In this document: positions 10,760-19,716 of the stretch, one piece after another | Position numbering within the stretch: the stretch's first letter is position 1 | Layout: each line of letters begins with the position of its first letter | Assembly (NCBI GenBank): GCA_016081115.2 | Contig: JABTTQ020002615.1 | Coordinates: forward strand, 434,001 to 498,000 | Origin: Rehmannia glutinosa | Taxonomy: Eukaryota > Streptophyta > Magnoliopsida > Lamiales > Orobanchaceae | Length of the DNA: 64,000 nucleotides | Reading direction: 5' to 3' | Translations under genes and position numbers: made by a program | Notes under the pieces: generated by a model | Told to the model about the DNA's origin: nothing | The model's database searches: none | Seen by the model: only the letters and a program-made list of their open reading frames with translations

Positions 10760-12156
10760 CACAAATTACCTGAGATGACCTGCTTGAATGAGCCGCTCGA
10801 TTTCATCCCTCAGGTGTGTGCACCGATCTGTTGTGTGCCCATACTCATTGTGAAATATACAAAATTCCTTACATTTCGCCTTCATTGGTGCCTCTGCGTG
10901 CGCCTTTGGCCACCTCAGGTCGGGATGCCTCTCAATAGCTACAAGCACCTCGCCCGAGGGCGACCTAATGGCGTATATTTCTCAAATCTCGGCCTTCCTC
11001 CCATTGCCTCAGACCTTGGCTTCTTCTGAGGTCCCTTGTCCTCCCGATCCTCCCTCCTGTCTCTTCTCTTCTCTCCTTCTTCTCTCTTCATTTTTCTCGC
11101 CTCTTCCAGGTTAATATATTTCTCCGCCCGAGCTAATGGCTCGTCGAATGTCTTAGCAGCTCTATTACTAATGATTCAAAGAACTCCCCATTCTTCAGGC
11201 CCTAAGCTAGGGCATTAACCAAAATTTCCCGGGATCGGGCCGACGACACCTCCAACTTCGCCGCGGTAAACCTCGAATATAGCTCAAGTCCTCCCCTTCT
11301 CTCTCTGTTTGATGCTAAACAGTCGCGGGCGTCTTTTTGGTACTTACGCAACTCGTGGAATCGATTAAGGAAAGCCGAAGCTAAAGTCATCAAAATTTCG
11401 AATGGAGCTGGAGCAAGTGGCTAAACCATTCTTTGAGCCGATTTCGTCAAAGTGGTAGGAAAAACTCTACACATCACGCCATCCGTGAACTGTGTAGCAA
11501 ATCAAAGCATTCTCAAAACGGCAAAAGATGGTCCACGGACCGTGGTACCATCATATTCAAAGCTTAGAACTCGGTATGAGGGGGAGCTCATCTGCCATCA
11601 CCTCGTCGAGAAAGGAGTTCCTCTCACTCACCCGGCCGCCCGCTCATGGCACTCAAAAAGAACCCTCCTCCGAATATCTCGCACCTCACGATGGAGGTCA
11701 TCCATCTGTTCGACCAATCCTGGTCCTCAGTGGACACATGCTCCGCCCTTGATGAATGCACCTCTTCCGCCACCACTGGCCGCCGACCTCTCTCTCCGAC
11801 CTCTGGGTGGACCACAGGAGGAGGAACCACCGGAGGGGGAACCACAGGAGGAGGAGGCACCGGTGGGACCACAGGCATAGTCGGTGGCAGAAGCATCTCC
11901 CTCAAGCATCTTTCCACCGTTTGTTCCACGGCCTAGTGATGAAACCACCCAATTGTTCAAAGAACATTGGGCCCAATCTATACTCCCCAGGACATGGCGC
12001 TGTTCATCCTCTCCTCTGTCCTTGCCGCTGCCCTCCGCCGTCCACCGGGGGTGGTGGAGGTGGAGGTCGAACATCCTCCTGTGTGACTACACCCGGAGTA
12101 TCTCCCAGCGGCGTACGGTTCAGATCATCTTCCAAGTTTCTCCTAACATCCTCCAT
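10760..12156 (-). pseudogene. Ty3/gypsy gag, broken
   Basis: A likely start is the minus-strand ATG at 12156 (MEDVRRNLEDDLNRTPLGDTP), 35 bp inside the primer-binding site. A proline-rich segment with PVVPP-type repeats is encoded at about 11810-11900 by a GC-rich minisatellite. The capsid-like region at 11393-11202 reads LASAFLNRFHELRKYQ and RFTAAKLEVSSARSREILVNALA. A zinc-knuckle-like segment at 10880-10770 reads CKEFCIFHNEYGHTTDRC, then LRDEIERLIQAGHL. These are in different frames with stops between them. Gag would form the virus-like particle of the element. Plus-strand ORFs over 11452-12358 are shadows of it. Confidence 0.78.
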
Positions 12157-12190
12157 AGCTAAAACTCGAATCTCACGTCTCTGCTCAAGA

Positions 12191-12209
12191 TTTCCCACAG
12201 ACGGCGCCA
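12191..12209 (-). promoter_or_regulatory. Primer-binding site of the Ty3/gypsy element
   Basis: On the minus strand tggcgccgtctgtgggaa begins two bases after the 5' LTR end (agcaacca, then ag). TGGCGCC start plus complementarity to a tRNA 3' end (CCA) is typical of plant Ty3/gypsy elements. I did not identify which tRNA with certainty. Confidence 0.8.
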
Positions 12210-12211
12210 CT

Positions 12212-13061
12212 TGGTTGCTCCCAAAAACGACCTCTCCTCGCCTATCACCTTCCAAGACGAAGTCCTCCGTGAAACCTGCACAAGGGGGGCCGGAGGGGGG
12301 CTCCGGCGTACCCTCTACGATGCTTGAGTCAGTGCATTGGAAAGGAAGTAAAGGCTAGAGAGAGAAAAAAACAATGTAACAGTAAAGAAAATGAGATTAG
12401 GTTAAAATGAACCTGGGCTTGGGCCTTTTATACCTTAGCTAGGATTAAGGTTTCCATAAAATTCGGGATTCCGTTACGATTTGGTGTCAGAGTCATCATT
12501 AGATTAGGATCAGATCTCATAAAAACCCTAATTTTACGCCCGTAAGACCATATCTCCGACCTGTTTCAGGACACGTCGGTCCTTTGTATTGTGCGAAGCC
12601 CCCTTACATTTCCAAAGCATCCTCGCACCTCATACATCTCTTGGGCTCAAGTCGACCTCTTCCTCCGACGTGTGGTTAGACTACAATGGGTCAACAACGG
12701 ATCGGCTTAACCATGCGAGCTTTAACAGTGGTCGGCTTGACACACAACAGACCTTACGGTCGTCACCATAACGCCCCGCAACCACGTCTTGGGCCTTAAC
12801 GGTCGGCCTTCGAATATGATAAGCCTTCCACCTATTTATGGGCTTCGTAGGGTCGCCCAAGACAATCCTTAGATCAATCTCAAATGCGGGCCTCCAGGAC
12901 CGGCAAGGTTTAATGCTTAACAGATCATCCAGACATTATGGGCTTCTTTGATCGGGTCCGGCCGTAGGCCTGGTCAGGTCGGCCCAACATCAAATCCTCA
13001 TCCCATCAGCCCAATATCACGGACCTGTCAGGTCGGCCCAGACCGTATTTCGCCCTTATCA
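12212..13061 (-). repeat. 5' LTR of the Ty3/gypsy element
   Basis: Partner of 2403-3248, same ends (tgataaggg ... agcaacca on the minus strand). It is next to the primer-binding site, so it is the 5' LTR and would have carried the element promoter. Differences from the 3' LTR include several 1-3 bp deletions around 12620-12960, consistent with an old insertion. Confidence 0.9.
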
Positions 13062-13066
13062 CCCCC

Positions 13067-13142
13067 TATGGAAATACACACCACAAATCCACATAAAACT
13101 GAAAACCCATCCATGGAGTCCTTTAGTTTCTTCAACGGCTAA
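13067..13142 (+). pseudogene. PMEI gene fragment: 5'UTR end and first 9 codons
   Basis: tatggaaatacacaccac continues the 5' flank that was split at 2402. An ATG at 13113 opens MESFSFFNG and stops at TAA 13140-13142. The intact gene at 16747 begins MESVNFFKGYGKV, so the tyrosine codon at the equivalent place has become a stop. Sequence after the stop (ggcaaagcaaaagtaaaat) still resembles the next codons, then similarity fades. It is a dead duplicate of the PMEI gene whose promoter was also displaced 10.7 kb by the retrotransposon. Confidence 0.8.
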
Positions 13143-13474
13143 GGCAAAGCAAAAGTAAAATCAAAAATAAAATTTAAAAAAATAAATAGAAAAAACAGAA
13201 CAAAAAAGGTCAAAGAAAGACCATGTGACATGAAACTTCCTAGTACCCTCCTCGAATCTTGATTGATTATACATTCAATCACATACATCGAGTCAACATG
13301 TGAAAATTATCGTAGTTACATTATATGCAAAAATCTCTTTCACATCAATTTTTTTTATCATGATTTGTGAGAGAATTATTTTTTATGTTCCATATTACAA
13401 ACCAAAATACAGTTGTTATATTTCATCTAGTCTTAACTCTTAACCACATTCTTGCCCAAATTTTATAACCTCTC

Positions 13475-14298
13475 ATGAAATCCATGAACAACAGTTTCAA
13501 GACAGCCCTTCTCGAAAAAGATGATACCTTATTACCATTCCACAAAAGAAACAAAATCCTAATCCTGGTTTTCTTATTCTTAATCATCTCCCTAACACTA
13601 ATTTTAGGCGCCTTAATCTATAATCTCCTGCAAGAAAACAGTTCACTGTCCGAAAATTTGAACCTCCTTAATCCAGCAGTTCAAGCATACCACTCTGCCG
13701 CTTGCAATACCCTGTCGTGCTTAAAAACCATAAATACCATCACTAGCACCAAATCCATATCGTACCCTAGTCAGATCTTCACTCTCTCCCTCCAAAAATC
13801 TGCTGAAGAAATCGAAAACATCGTAAATTTAATCTTACAAAAACATCTTAAAAATAATAATAAAACTGAATAATTAGTGCCTTCAAGAACTGTTCAAATT
13901 CATTGGCGGACGGGTTTCTTCAAATCCGACCCGTTTTGGAGACAATGCGGGTCAACCCGTTTGTGGAAACGCAGAGTGGGGAGCAGAGGAGCGATATGAT
14001 GGACCGAATCATCGTGGCGGAGCAAGATCTGAAGTCCTGTGTTGATGATTTGGGGAAGGTGGAATCGACGGCTGTGATTGAAGTGAGAGAGAAGGTGCTT
14101 CGAGTGAGGGAGTACGTGAGCAGCAGCGGAGAGTTTCTCTTGAGCCACGACGACGACGTTTGGCGCAATTTCTGGAGTGGGATTGCTGGTGATTGGGGTA
14201 TGGTGTTTAAAGATGTGTTTCTTTTGTGTACTGGTGGGTTGCAGTTGAGCTTCATGTTTTTCTTGTTTTGGACACTATTTAAATTCCGTTGTAGGTGA
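13475..14298 (+). pseudogene. PMEI-like (pectin methylesterase inhibitor domain) pseudogene
   Basis: The first part, 13475-13873, encodes a cytosolic N-terminus and a strong membrane segment (KILILVFLFLIISLTLILGALIY). It continues with AYHSAACNTLSCLKTI and PSQIFTLSLQKSAEEIENIVNLI, matching the first helices of a PMEI domain, with the first cysteine pair closer than usual (C-x4-C). After a stop the second part, 13903-14298, is in another frame: IVAEQDLKSCVDDLGKVESTAVIEVREKVLRVREYVSS, matching the last PMEI helices (compare SAAMTDQETCIDGLEEMGSTAV at the intact gene). The middle block holding the third conserved cysteine (the KDC region) is missing. A deletion plus frameshift therefore inactivated it. 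Alternatively the second ORF is expressed alone, which would lack an anchor and half the domain. Confidence 0.68.
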
Positions 14299-16110
14299 AA
14301 GTGAAACCCAAACTTTGGGGTGTTTTGAGTTTTCATGATTACTATTGACATGGACAAATCTAGAAATTTTGTACACGGGCACAAAATACCTGAAAAATAA
14401 ATTTTCTATTGAAATACTCGCTTCTACTTGATTTGGTTTATCATCTTTTTTTCCGATAGAAAACGGTAATTCTAATGCTCTTTTGAAATACCAACTACAT
14501 ATCTTTCTAGATTATAATGGTGGCTTTTGATTTTTATCTCTAAGGAATTGAGTTTGTTGTTTTGTTTTGAGTCTTTTTTTTTTTGCTTGAAGGATGATTA
14601 GCAGGGGCACAATTAGGTTTTTTTCCCTAAACCAAATTTATGTAAACAATAAAATAATACATAGTTCAAAAAAAAAAAAATACTAGGGAGTGTGCCTCCG
14701 TCACTGAGTCTATTGAGACTTTAAATTGCCTATTTTTTTTTTTTTTTGGGTGAAAATTGGAAATGTGGTGTGATGAATGATGAATGTGAATTTTTTTATA
14801 TAGGTTTAGAAATGAAATACACATTTTGCTCAAGTCTCAAATGACAAATCATAACAAAACAGGCCCACGGGCCACGCCCCAAGCCAAGCGACTGTCTCAT
14901 TAACACTTAACAGTAGAGTTTGGTAATATGCCTGTTTGACTTTTATTCATATATAGAATAATGAGTAATTGACAAACATATCCAACTTTTCCCCAAAAAA
15001 ATATTGTTTACGCTTTCAGATTTTTTTTTTTTTGATATTTTTATGCTTCTATCTTTTTTGAACATCTTTCTTATATTGTTTTATACGTTATCTATATTGT
15101 TCGGTAGTTATTTTTATGTTCTTGATTTTGTTTTTTGTTGTTTTTTATGTTATTCCGGTGTTGCTTAGATGTTTCAATGCAGCATTTTATCTATTTTTTA
15201 TGCTCTTTTTGTTAATGTATTGTTTTTATATTGTTTATGTTGTTTCTGGATTGTTTCAACAATAATTTTTATGTTCTTCTAATGTTTCTTTGTTGTTTCC
15301 ATGTTGTATTCGTTTTTTCAATGCATCATTTACTTATTTTTAAACTATTTTTGTTCATGTTATTTTTTATATTACTTTTGTTGTTTCTGGGTTGTTTCTA
15401 TATAGTTTTCAATGTTATTCTATTATTTTTTAGTTGTTTCCATGTTGTTTTGGATGTTTTTCAATGCATTGAATCAAAAACTGAATTATGTTTTTCTATC
15501 CATGTGCTATTTCTATATTACTTTTTAATGAGTTTTGTTTTAATATGTGTTGCTTGTGTTTATATTTTCTTGATTGTTTATAAAATTTCGAGTATAAATT
15601 TGATTATTTAATGGTGTCAAGAATTGTATCTTCACTGAAATTTTATTAGTTGAAACATGTTCGAAAAAAACCTTGAAACAAAGTCAAAAAGTCCGCAAAA
15701 AATGACGAGAGCAAAAAAAGTTCGGAAAAAACGAAGGAGCCTTGTGTCTGGAAAAATGCCCAGGAGCATAAAGGTATCCTTCTTTCCAGAATGTTAGGCA
15801 TTTTTGTCATTAACCCTAAAATAGTATCTTTCAATTTCGCTCCTATTTAGATTTATTCGATACCTATAGTCTAGTTTTTAGTTATTTTTTTAAGAATACA
15901 TAACACAAATCATACCATAACCTACAACATATATCAAGTTGCACTACCACGATAGAAATTGAAACATACACAAAGGTGAAAAATCAACTCACATGTCATC
16001 AGTGAAGATCGAATCTGAGTCAATTAATCTCAGCCTCTCAGGACGACTTTCACATTAGTACTACTAGGACAAGACCTCATCAGTATAGTTTAGTTTATAG
16101 TTACTTTTAC
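14299..16110. other. Intergenic, with T-rich low-complexity tract (15005-15610)
   Basis: No gene is supported. From about 15005 to 15610 the plus strand is dominated by T and by variants of ttgtttctatgttgttt, which creates a spurious hydrophobic ORF. Long A/T runs occur near 14570, 14668 and 14737. A weak tRNA-like segment on the minus strand near 15965-16085 (gattcgatc, B-box-like) may be a SINE remnant. Confidence 0.55.
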
Positions 16111-16214
16111 TTTTTTTTTTTAAAGTCCTCGGAGGGTAGGACTGGTGAGATGTGATCTTAGGTCAATGGTCTAAATTATAAATGCTCAAGTTCAACCAAC
16201 TAAGCTACAACCAA
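16111..16214 (-). mobile_element. tRNA-derived SINE, minus strand
   Basis: On the minus strand it reads gtagcttagttggttgaa, then gagcatttataatttagaccattgacctaagatca, and ends in a T/A run at 16111-16121. This parallels the SINE at 50479-50590 (agctcagttggtttgagc ... gggatcaaatcccacc), including the A- and B-box regions. A target-site duplication was not found. Confidence 0.55.
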
Positions 16215-16579
16215 TTCACTTAGGTTGCATTTGGATGAGATAGTTTGGGATTTGGAGAGAGGACTTGGAGTAAGGATTTCAAATTATCTAAGGTGAATTT
16301 AAGATCTTCCGATATGACTCCAAAATTAGATTTCAAGCAAATCCATTATAGAATGACTTCATCCAAACATCAATAAATTTGTTATTATGGATTGGATTTC
16401 CTTAGCTCCAAATCCATCAATTGAGACAATAGTAAAAATATTAAAAAAAATCCAAAACTTTACACTGAAAATATTAAAATTATTAGAAGTAGAAGTAGAA
16501 GGAATATTTTTTTTTTTTTTGAAATAGAAGTAGAAGAAATATTAAAACAACAATTAATTTTTTTTTTTGACAAACAACA

Positions 16580-16746
16580 CCAAGACCAAGTAAAATTTAC
16601 ACGTCTTCAATTCTTCATTATAATTTTTCAATCATCTCTCTTTTCATCCCTTTTCATTATCCATTTTCATTTTCCTCCATTTTCAGCCCCTCTGGAAACT
16701 AAAAAACCTTTAAATCCTTGTTTCAATCCCGAAGAAAACCCCATCA
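16580..16746 (+). promoter_or_regulatory. 5' flank/5'UTR of the intact PMEI gene
   Basis: From caacaccaagaccaag (about 16577) to the ATG, this sequence matches the duplicated flanks at 914-1060 and 2300-2402/13067-13112. The shared block includes aatttttcaatcat, ttatccatttttca-like and ctccattttcag. Conservation in three places marks it as part of the ancestral PMEI transcription unit. No clear TATA box was chosen. Confidence 0.5.
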
Positions 16747-17454
16747 ATGGAGTCCGTCAATTTCTTCAAAGGCTACGGCAAAGTAAACCCCTTAGAAGAC
16801 CACCCAATAAATCCTTCACCCAAACACCGCCGCCACAGAATCATCGCCCTCTCCCTCGCCGTATTCCTCGCCATCATCATCGGCTCACTCGTCGCTGTTC
16901 TCATGAACAAATCCGCCTCCGAGTCAGAAAAACCCGATCCATCCCAACTCGCCTCCAACTCGGGCGATTCGCTCAAAACCGTCTGCGCCGTAACTCGGTA
17001 CCCCGACTCATGCTTCTCCTCCATTTCTCCCCTCAACTCCCCGCCTTCCAGTAATCCTCTGCGATTCTTCAATCTCTCTCTCCACGCGAGTACGATCGAA
17101 GTATCGAGACTCAAAAATCTGGTTACTGAGCCGACGGCCGAGACGGCCATGAAAGACTGCGCCGAGCTGTTCGACGATGCGGCGAGTCAACTCGGGAGAT
17201 CGGCCGAGTCGATCTGCGTGGGTTTTGGGGAGAAAGTGTTGACGGAGATGAAGATTAGCGACTTGCAGACGTGGATCAGTGCCGCCATGACTGATCAGGA
17301 GACGTGTATTGATGGACTGGAGGAGATGGGATCGACGGCTGTGGGTGAGTTCAAGATGAAGGTGCAGAAGTCGCAGGAGTACATGAGCAACACCTTAGCA
17401 ATTCTCAATAATATCCAAAGCCTTTTCAAGAAGTTTGGCGTCACGATGCCCTGA
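16747..17454 (+). CDS. PMEI-domain protein with N-terminal membrane anchor (235 aa)
   Basis: A single-exon ORF of 235 codons. Residues 1-31 are a basic cytosolic tail, 32-53 a membrane anchor (IIALSLAVFLAIIIGSLVAVL), about 72-226 a PMEI domain. The four disulfide-forming cysteines are visible: C80 and C89 (CAVTRYPDSC) as the first pair, C138 and C187 as the second; C157 is extra. PMEI domains bind pectin methylesterases in the secretory pathway or cell wall and block demethylesterification of pectin. The N-terminus (MESVNFFKGYGKV) and layout are those of the pro-region of type-I pectin methylesterases, but a TGA follows KKFGVTMP and no pectinesterase domain is found in the next 1 kb. It is therefore either a stand-alone PMEI or a gene that lost its enzyme half. 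Start chosen because upstream sequence is a shared 5'UTR. Two decayed relatives lie upstream. Confidence 0.85.
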   Translation: MESVNFFKGYGKVNPLEDHPINPSPKHRRHRIIALSLAVFLAIIIGSLVAVLMNKSASESEKPDPSQLASNSGDSLKTVCAVTRYPDSCFSSISPLNSPPSSNPLRFFNLSLHASTIEVSRLKNLVTEPTAETAMKDCAELFDDAASQLGRSAESICVGFGEKVLTEMKISDLQTWISAAMTDQETCIDGLEEMGSTAVGEFKMKVQKSQEYMSNTLAILNNIQSLFKKFGVTMP

Positions 17455-17731
17455 TGAAAGAAGATAATGAAAATAATTGGTTTTAGTTAGCTTTGGCCCT
17501 TTTATTTCTTTCCTTTATTGTTTTGTCATTTTTTTAATAAATATTTGTGTGTATATTTGTATTCCACTACTATACATTTCAATTTGATTATCAGACTGAT
17601 TTGTGGACTATTAAATAATTGATCAAATGCAATGATTTTTTTCTTTTTCATTTGTTCTTTCATTTTTATTTTCTGGTTGTGCTTATGGACTATGGTGATC
17701 TAGTGTAGGACATCTTGTATAATTAATCAAT
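17455..17731. other. 3' flank of the PMEI gene
   Basis: AT-rich sequence with likely 3'UTR signals (for example aataaat near 17537). Nothing resembling a pectinesterase catalytic domain is present. Confidence 0.5.
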
Positions 17732-18713
17732 GGCAAAAACTCTTGTGACACGATCTAACGGACCAAAATTCGTTAGATGGATCCTAAAATCGATCCGGTA
17801 GCATTTTTGTAATATTTAGGGAGCGGTGGCATTTTGTAATTTTTTTGGACCCGAAAAATATTAATTTTTCCCCTTGAAAAGAATTAGTAGTCCATATAAA
17901 AAGTAGCAGTACGTAGTTTACTTAAAAATTATTAGTTTTTTTAAATATTTTTTGACAACAAAAGTATTATCTTTTCATCCGAAAAGTATTGATAGTCCAT
18001 CTGAAAAGTATTATCACATAGTTCACTTGAAAATATTCAATACACCCCTTAAAATGTATTATTTTTTTCCGTCAAAAGTATTAGTAGTTCCTCTGAAACA
18101 TATTAGTAGTATCCCTGGAAAATATTTATTTTTCACCTGATAGTTTTTTAGTAATTTCTTTGAAAAATAATAGTTTTTTCAATAATAAGTATTAGAAAGT
18201 CATCTTTGAAAAATATTAATTGTTCCGCCGAATAGTATTAGTTTTTTCTAACAACTAAAATAATAATCTTCAAACCACAAGTTCATGATGAGGGAGAAAT
18301 AACAAAGAAGATATCAACTTGTAACCTCAAAACCTTGAGAGCATCGGGATTCTCGTACACCTCCAACCCTGCAAGTGCAAATGCTCCTCGCTTAGTCTTG
18401 TGGACTATCATCCCATGAATAGCTCTCTATAGAATTAGGATCACGGAAGTGAATGAGCTTATGGGCCCATGAAAAGGCTTAGTGTTCATCCACTTACGGA
18501 GGAATCTCAACTCAAGTACTTCATCATCTGGTGTACGATCACACCTGATAGTCGAATTTCCTCGCATCGAACGATTGGGAATTAGAGTAGGGGAGATTTG
18601 TGTCTCTTTTAATTTTAATTGTACCGATTTTGGGAGTTGGGTCACTAGATCGGATTAGGCTGAATCCATCTAATGGATTAGATCTGTTAGACCGTCTGAC
18701 AAGGGACATATCC
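17732..18713. mobile_element. Mutator-like non-autonomous element 1 (982 bp)
   Basis: Flanked by a perfect 9-bp duplication, ttaatcaat, at 17723-17731 and 18714-18722. A 9-bp duplication is the Mutator hallmark. Terminal inverted repeats span about 45 bp (ggcaaaaactcttgtga... against the reverse complement of ...gacaagggacatatcc). Each terminal repeat contains an internal palindrome: gatctaacgg ... cgttagatgg. The left half of the interior is an array of short units built on gaaaagtattagtagtc. No transposase is present. Confidence 0.8.
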
Positions 18714-18869
18714 TTAATCAATAAGTATTACACATACATCTATTCGAAATGAATTTTTATTGGAACAAAGATGATCTGTCACGTAATCTATATAAGTTAA
18801 TATATTATATTATGTATACTTATAATAATTTTCATATTATCGTTTATGAGTTTGTTATAATATCTTTTA

Positions 18870-19579
18870 TATAAAAACTCCTCTCATATCGTCTAACGGG
18901 TCTTTTTCGTTAGACGGATCCAACCCGATCCAAGTTTTTTTCCCCGTAATTTCATGCACCAGTGGCATGTTTGTAATATTATGGGAAATGCAACTGAAAA
19001 GTATTAGTAGTTCTCTGGAGAGTATTTTAGTAGTTCTCCTCAATATAATTAACTTTTTCTCCCGAAAAGTATTAGTAGTCTCTCAAAAAAGTATTAGTAG
19101 TAACGATGAAATGTATTAGTAATCTACTTGAACAATTTTTTCAGTAATCCTCTATAAAATATTTGTTTTTTCCATCAAGAGTATTAATATTCCTATTAAA
19201 ACGTATTAGTAGTCTTATTTAAAAGTATTAGGTTGTTCTGATTAAATATATTTTAGTATTCATCTTGAAAAATAATAGTTTTCCTCGTAAAAAGTATCAG
19301 TAGACAGTAGTTCCCCATAAAAGTATTAGTTCTTAAAGTATCAGTAGTCATCCTGAAAAATATTTGGTAGCACCGTAGCACCCCTAAAAATATTAGTTTT
19401 CCCTCCAAAAAGTATTAGTAGTCCTCCTAACATGTATTAGCAACTCTCCTAAAATGTATTAGCAGCAGCCAGCGGATGTGGTATTGGTACTTGTGCGGGC
19501 TATTGGTGGGTTAACGGGTCGGTATTTGGATCCGTCTAACGAACTAGATCCGTTAGACCGTCTGACAGGAGACTAACCC
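18870..19579. mobile_element. Mutator-like non-autonomous element 2 (710 bp)
   Basis: Same family as 17732-18713 and only 156 bp from it. Flanks are tatctttta (18861-18869) and tatcttttg (19580-19588), 8 of 9 identical. Terminal repeats read gtctaacgggtctttttcg-type on the left and ccgttagaccgtctgacagg on the right, again with internal palindromes. The interior is filled with gaaaagtattagtagt units. No coding capacity. Confidence 0.8.
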
Positions 19580-19716
19580 TATCTTTTGTTCCTAATATGA
19601 ACTTGCCTAAGTTAATAAGCGAAAGATTATAGTGGGCACAAGATTCAATAGAAAGGGCAAGAATATTTCATCAAGGTATTCCTTCGGAAGAGTGGTAAAG
19701 CTTGAAACTTTTCTTT

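Larger units (their letters stand above)
2403..13061 (-). mobile_element. Tat-lineage Ty3/gypsy LTR retrotransposon, decayed
   Basis: A 10.66-kb element lies on the minus strand between two LTRs that start TG (tgataaggg) and end CA (agcaacca). Internal order on the minus strand is PBS, gag, protease, RT, RNase H, integrase, then a tandem-repeat region and an opposite-strand ORF before the polypurine tract. This order, with an antisense ORF 3' of pol, is known for plant Tat-lineage elements such as Grande and RIRE2. Every protein domain is broken by stops or frameshifts, so it cannot be autonomous. Flanks show acccc on the left and ccccc on the right of the element, a 5-bp duplication with one mismatch. 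The paralogous uninterrupted site at about 1021-1060 confirms the insertion point. Confidence 0.92.

Noticed and set aside
11452..12358. Plus-strand ORFs rich in R, H and G
   Set aside because: Antisense of the proline-rich gag minisatellite on the minus strand.
15231..15611. 126-aa hydrophobic ORF
   Set aside because: Generated by a T-rich degenerate repeat; no domain, low-complexity composition.
17455..18500. Search for a pectinesterase catalytic domain after the PMEI ORF
   Set aside because: None of the conserved pectinesterase motifs is readable in any frame; the region is 3' flank and MITE.
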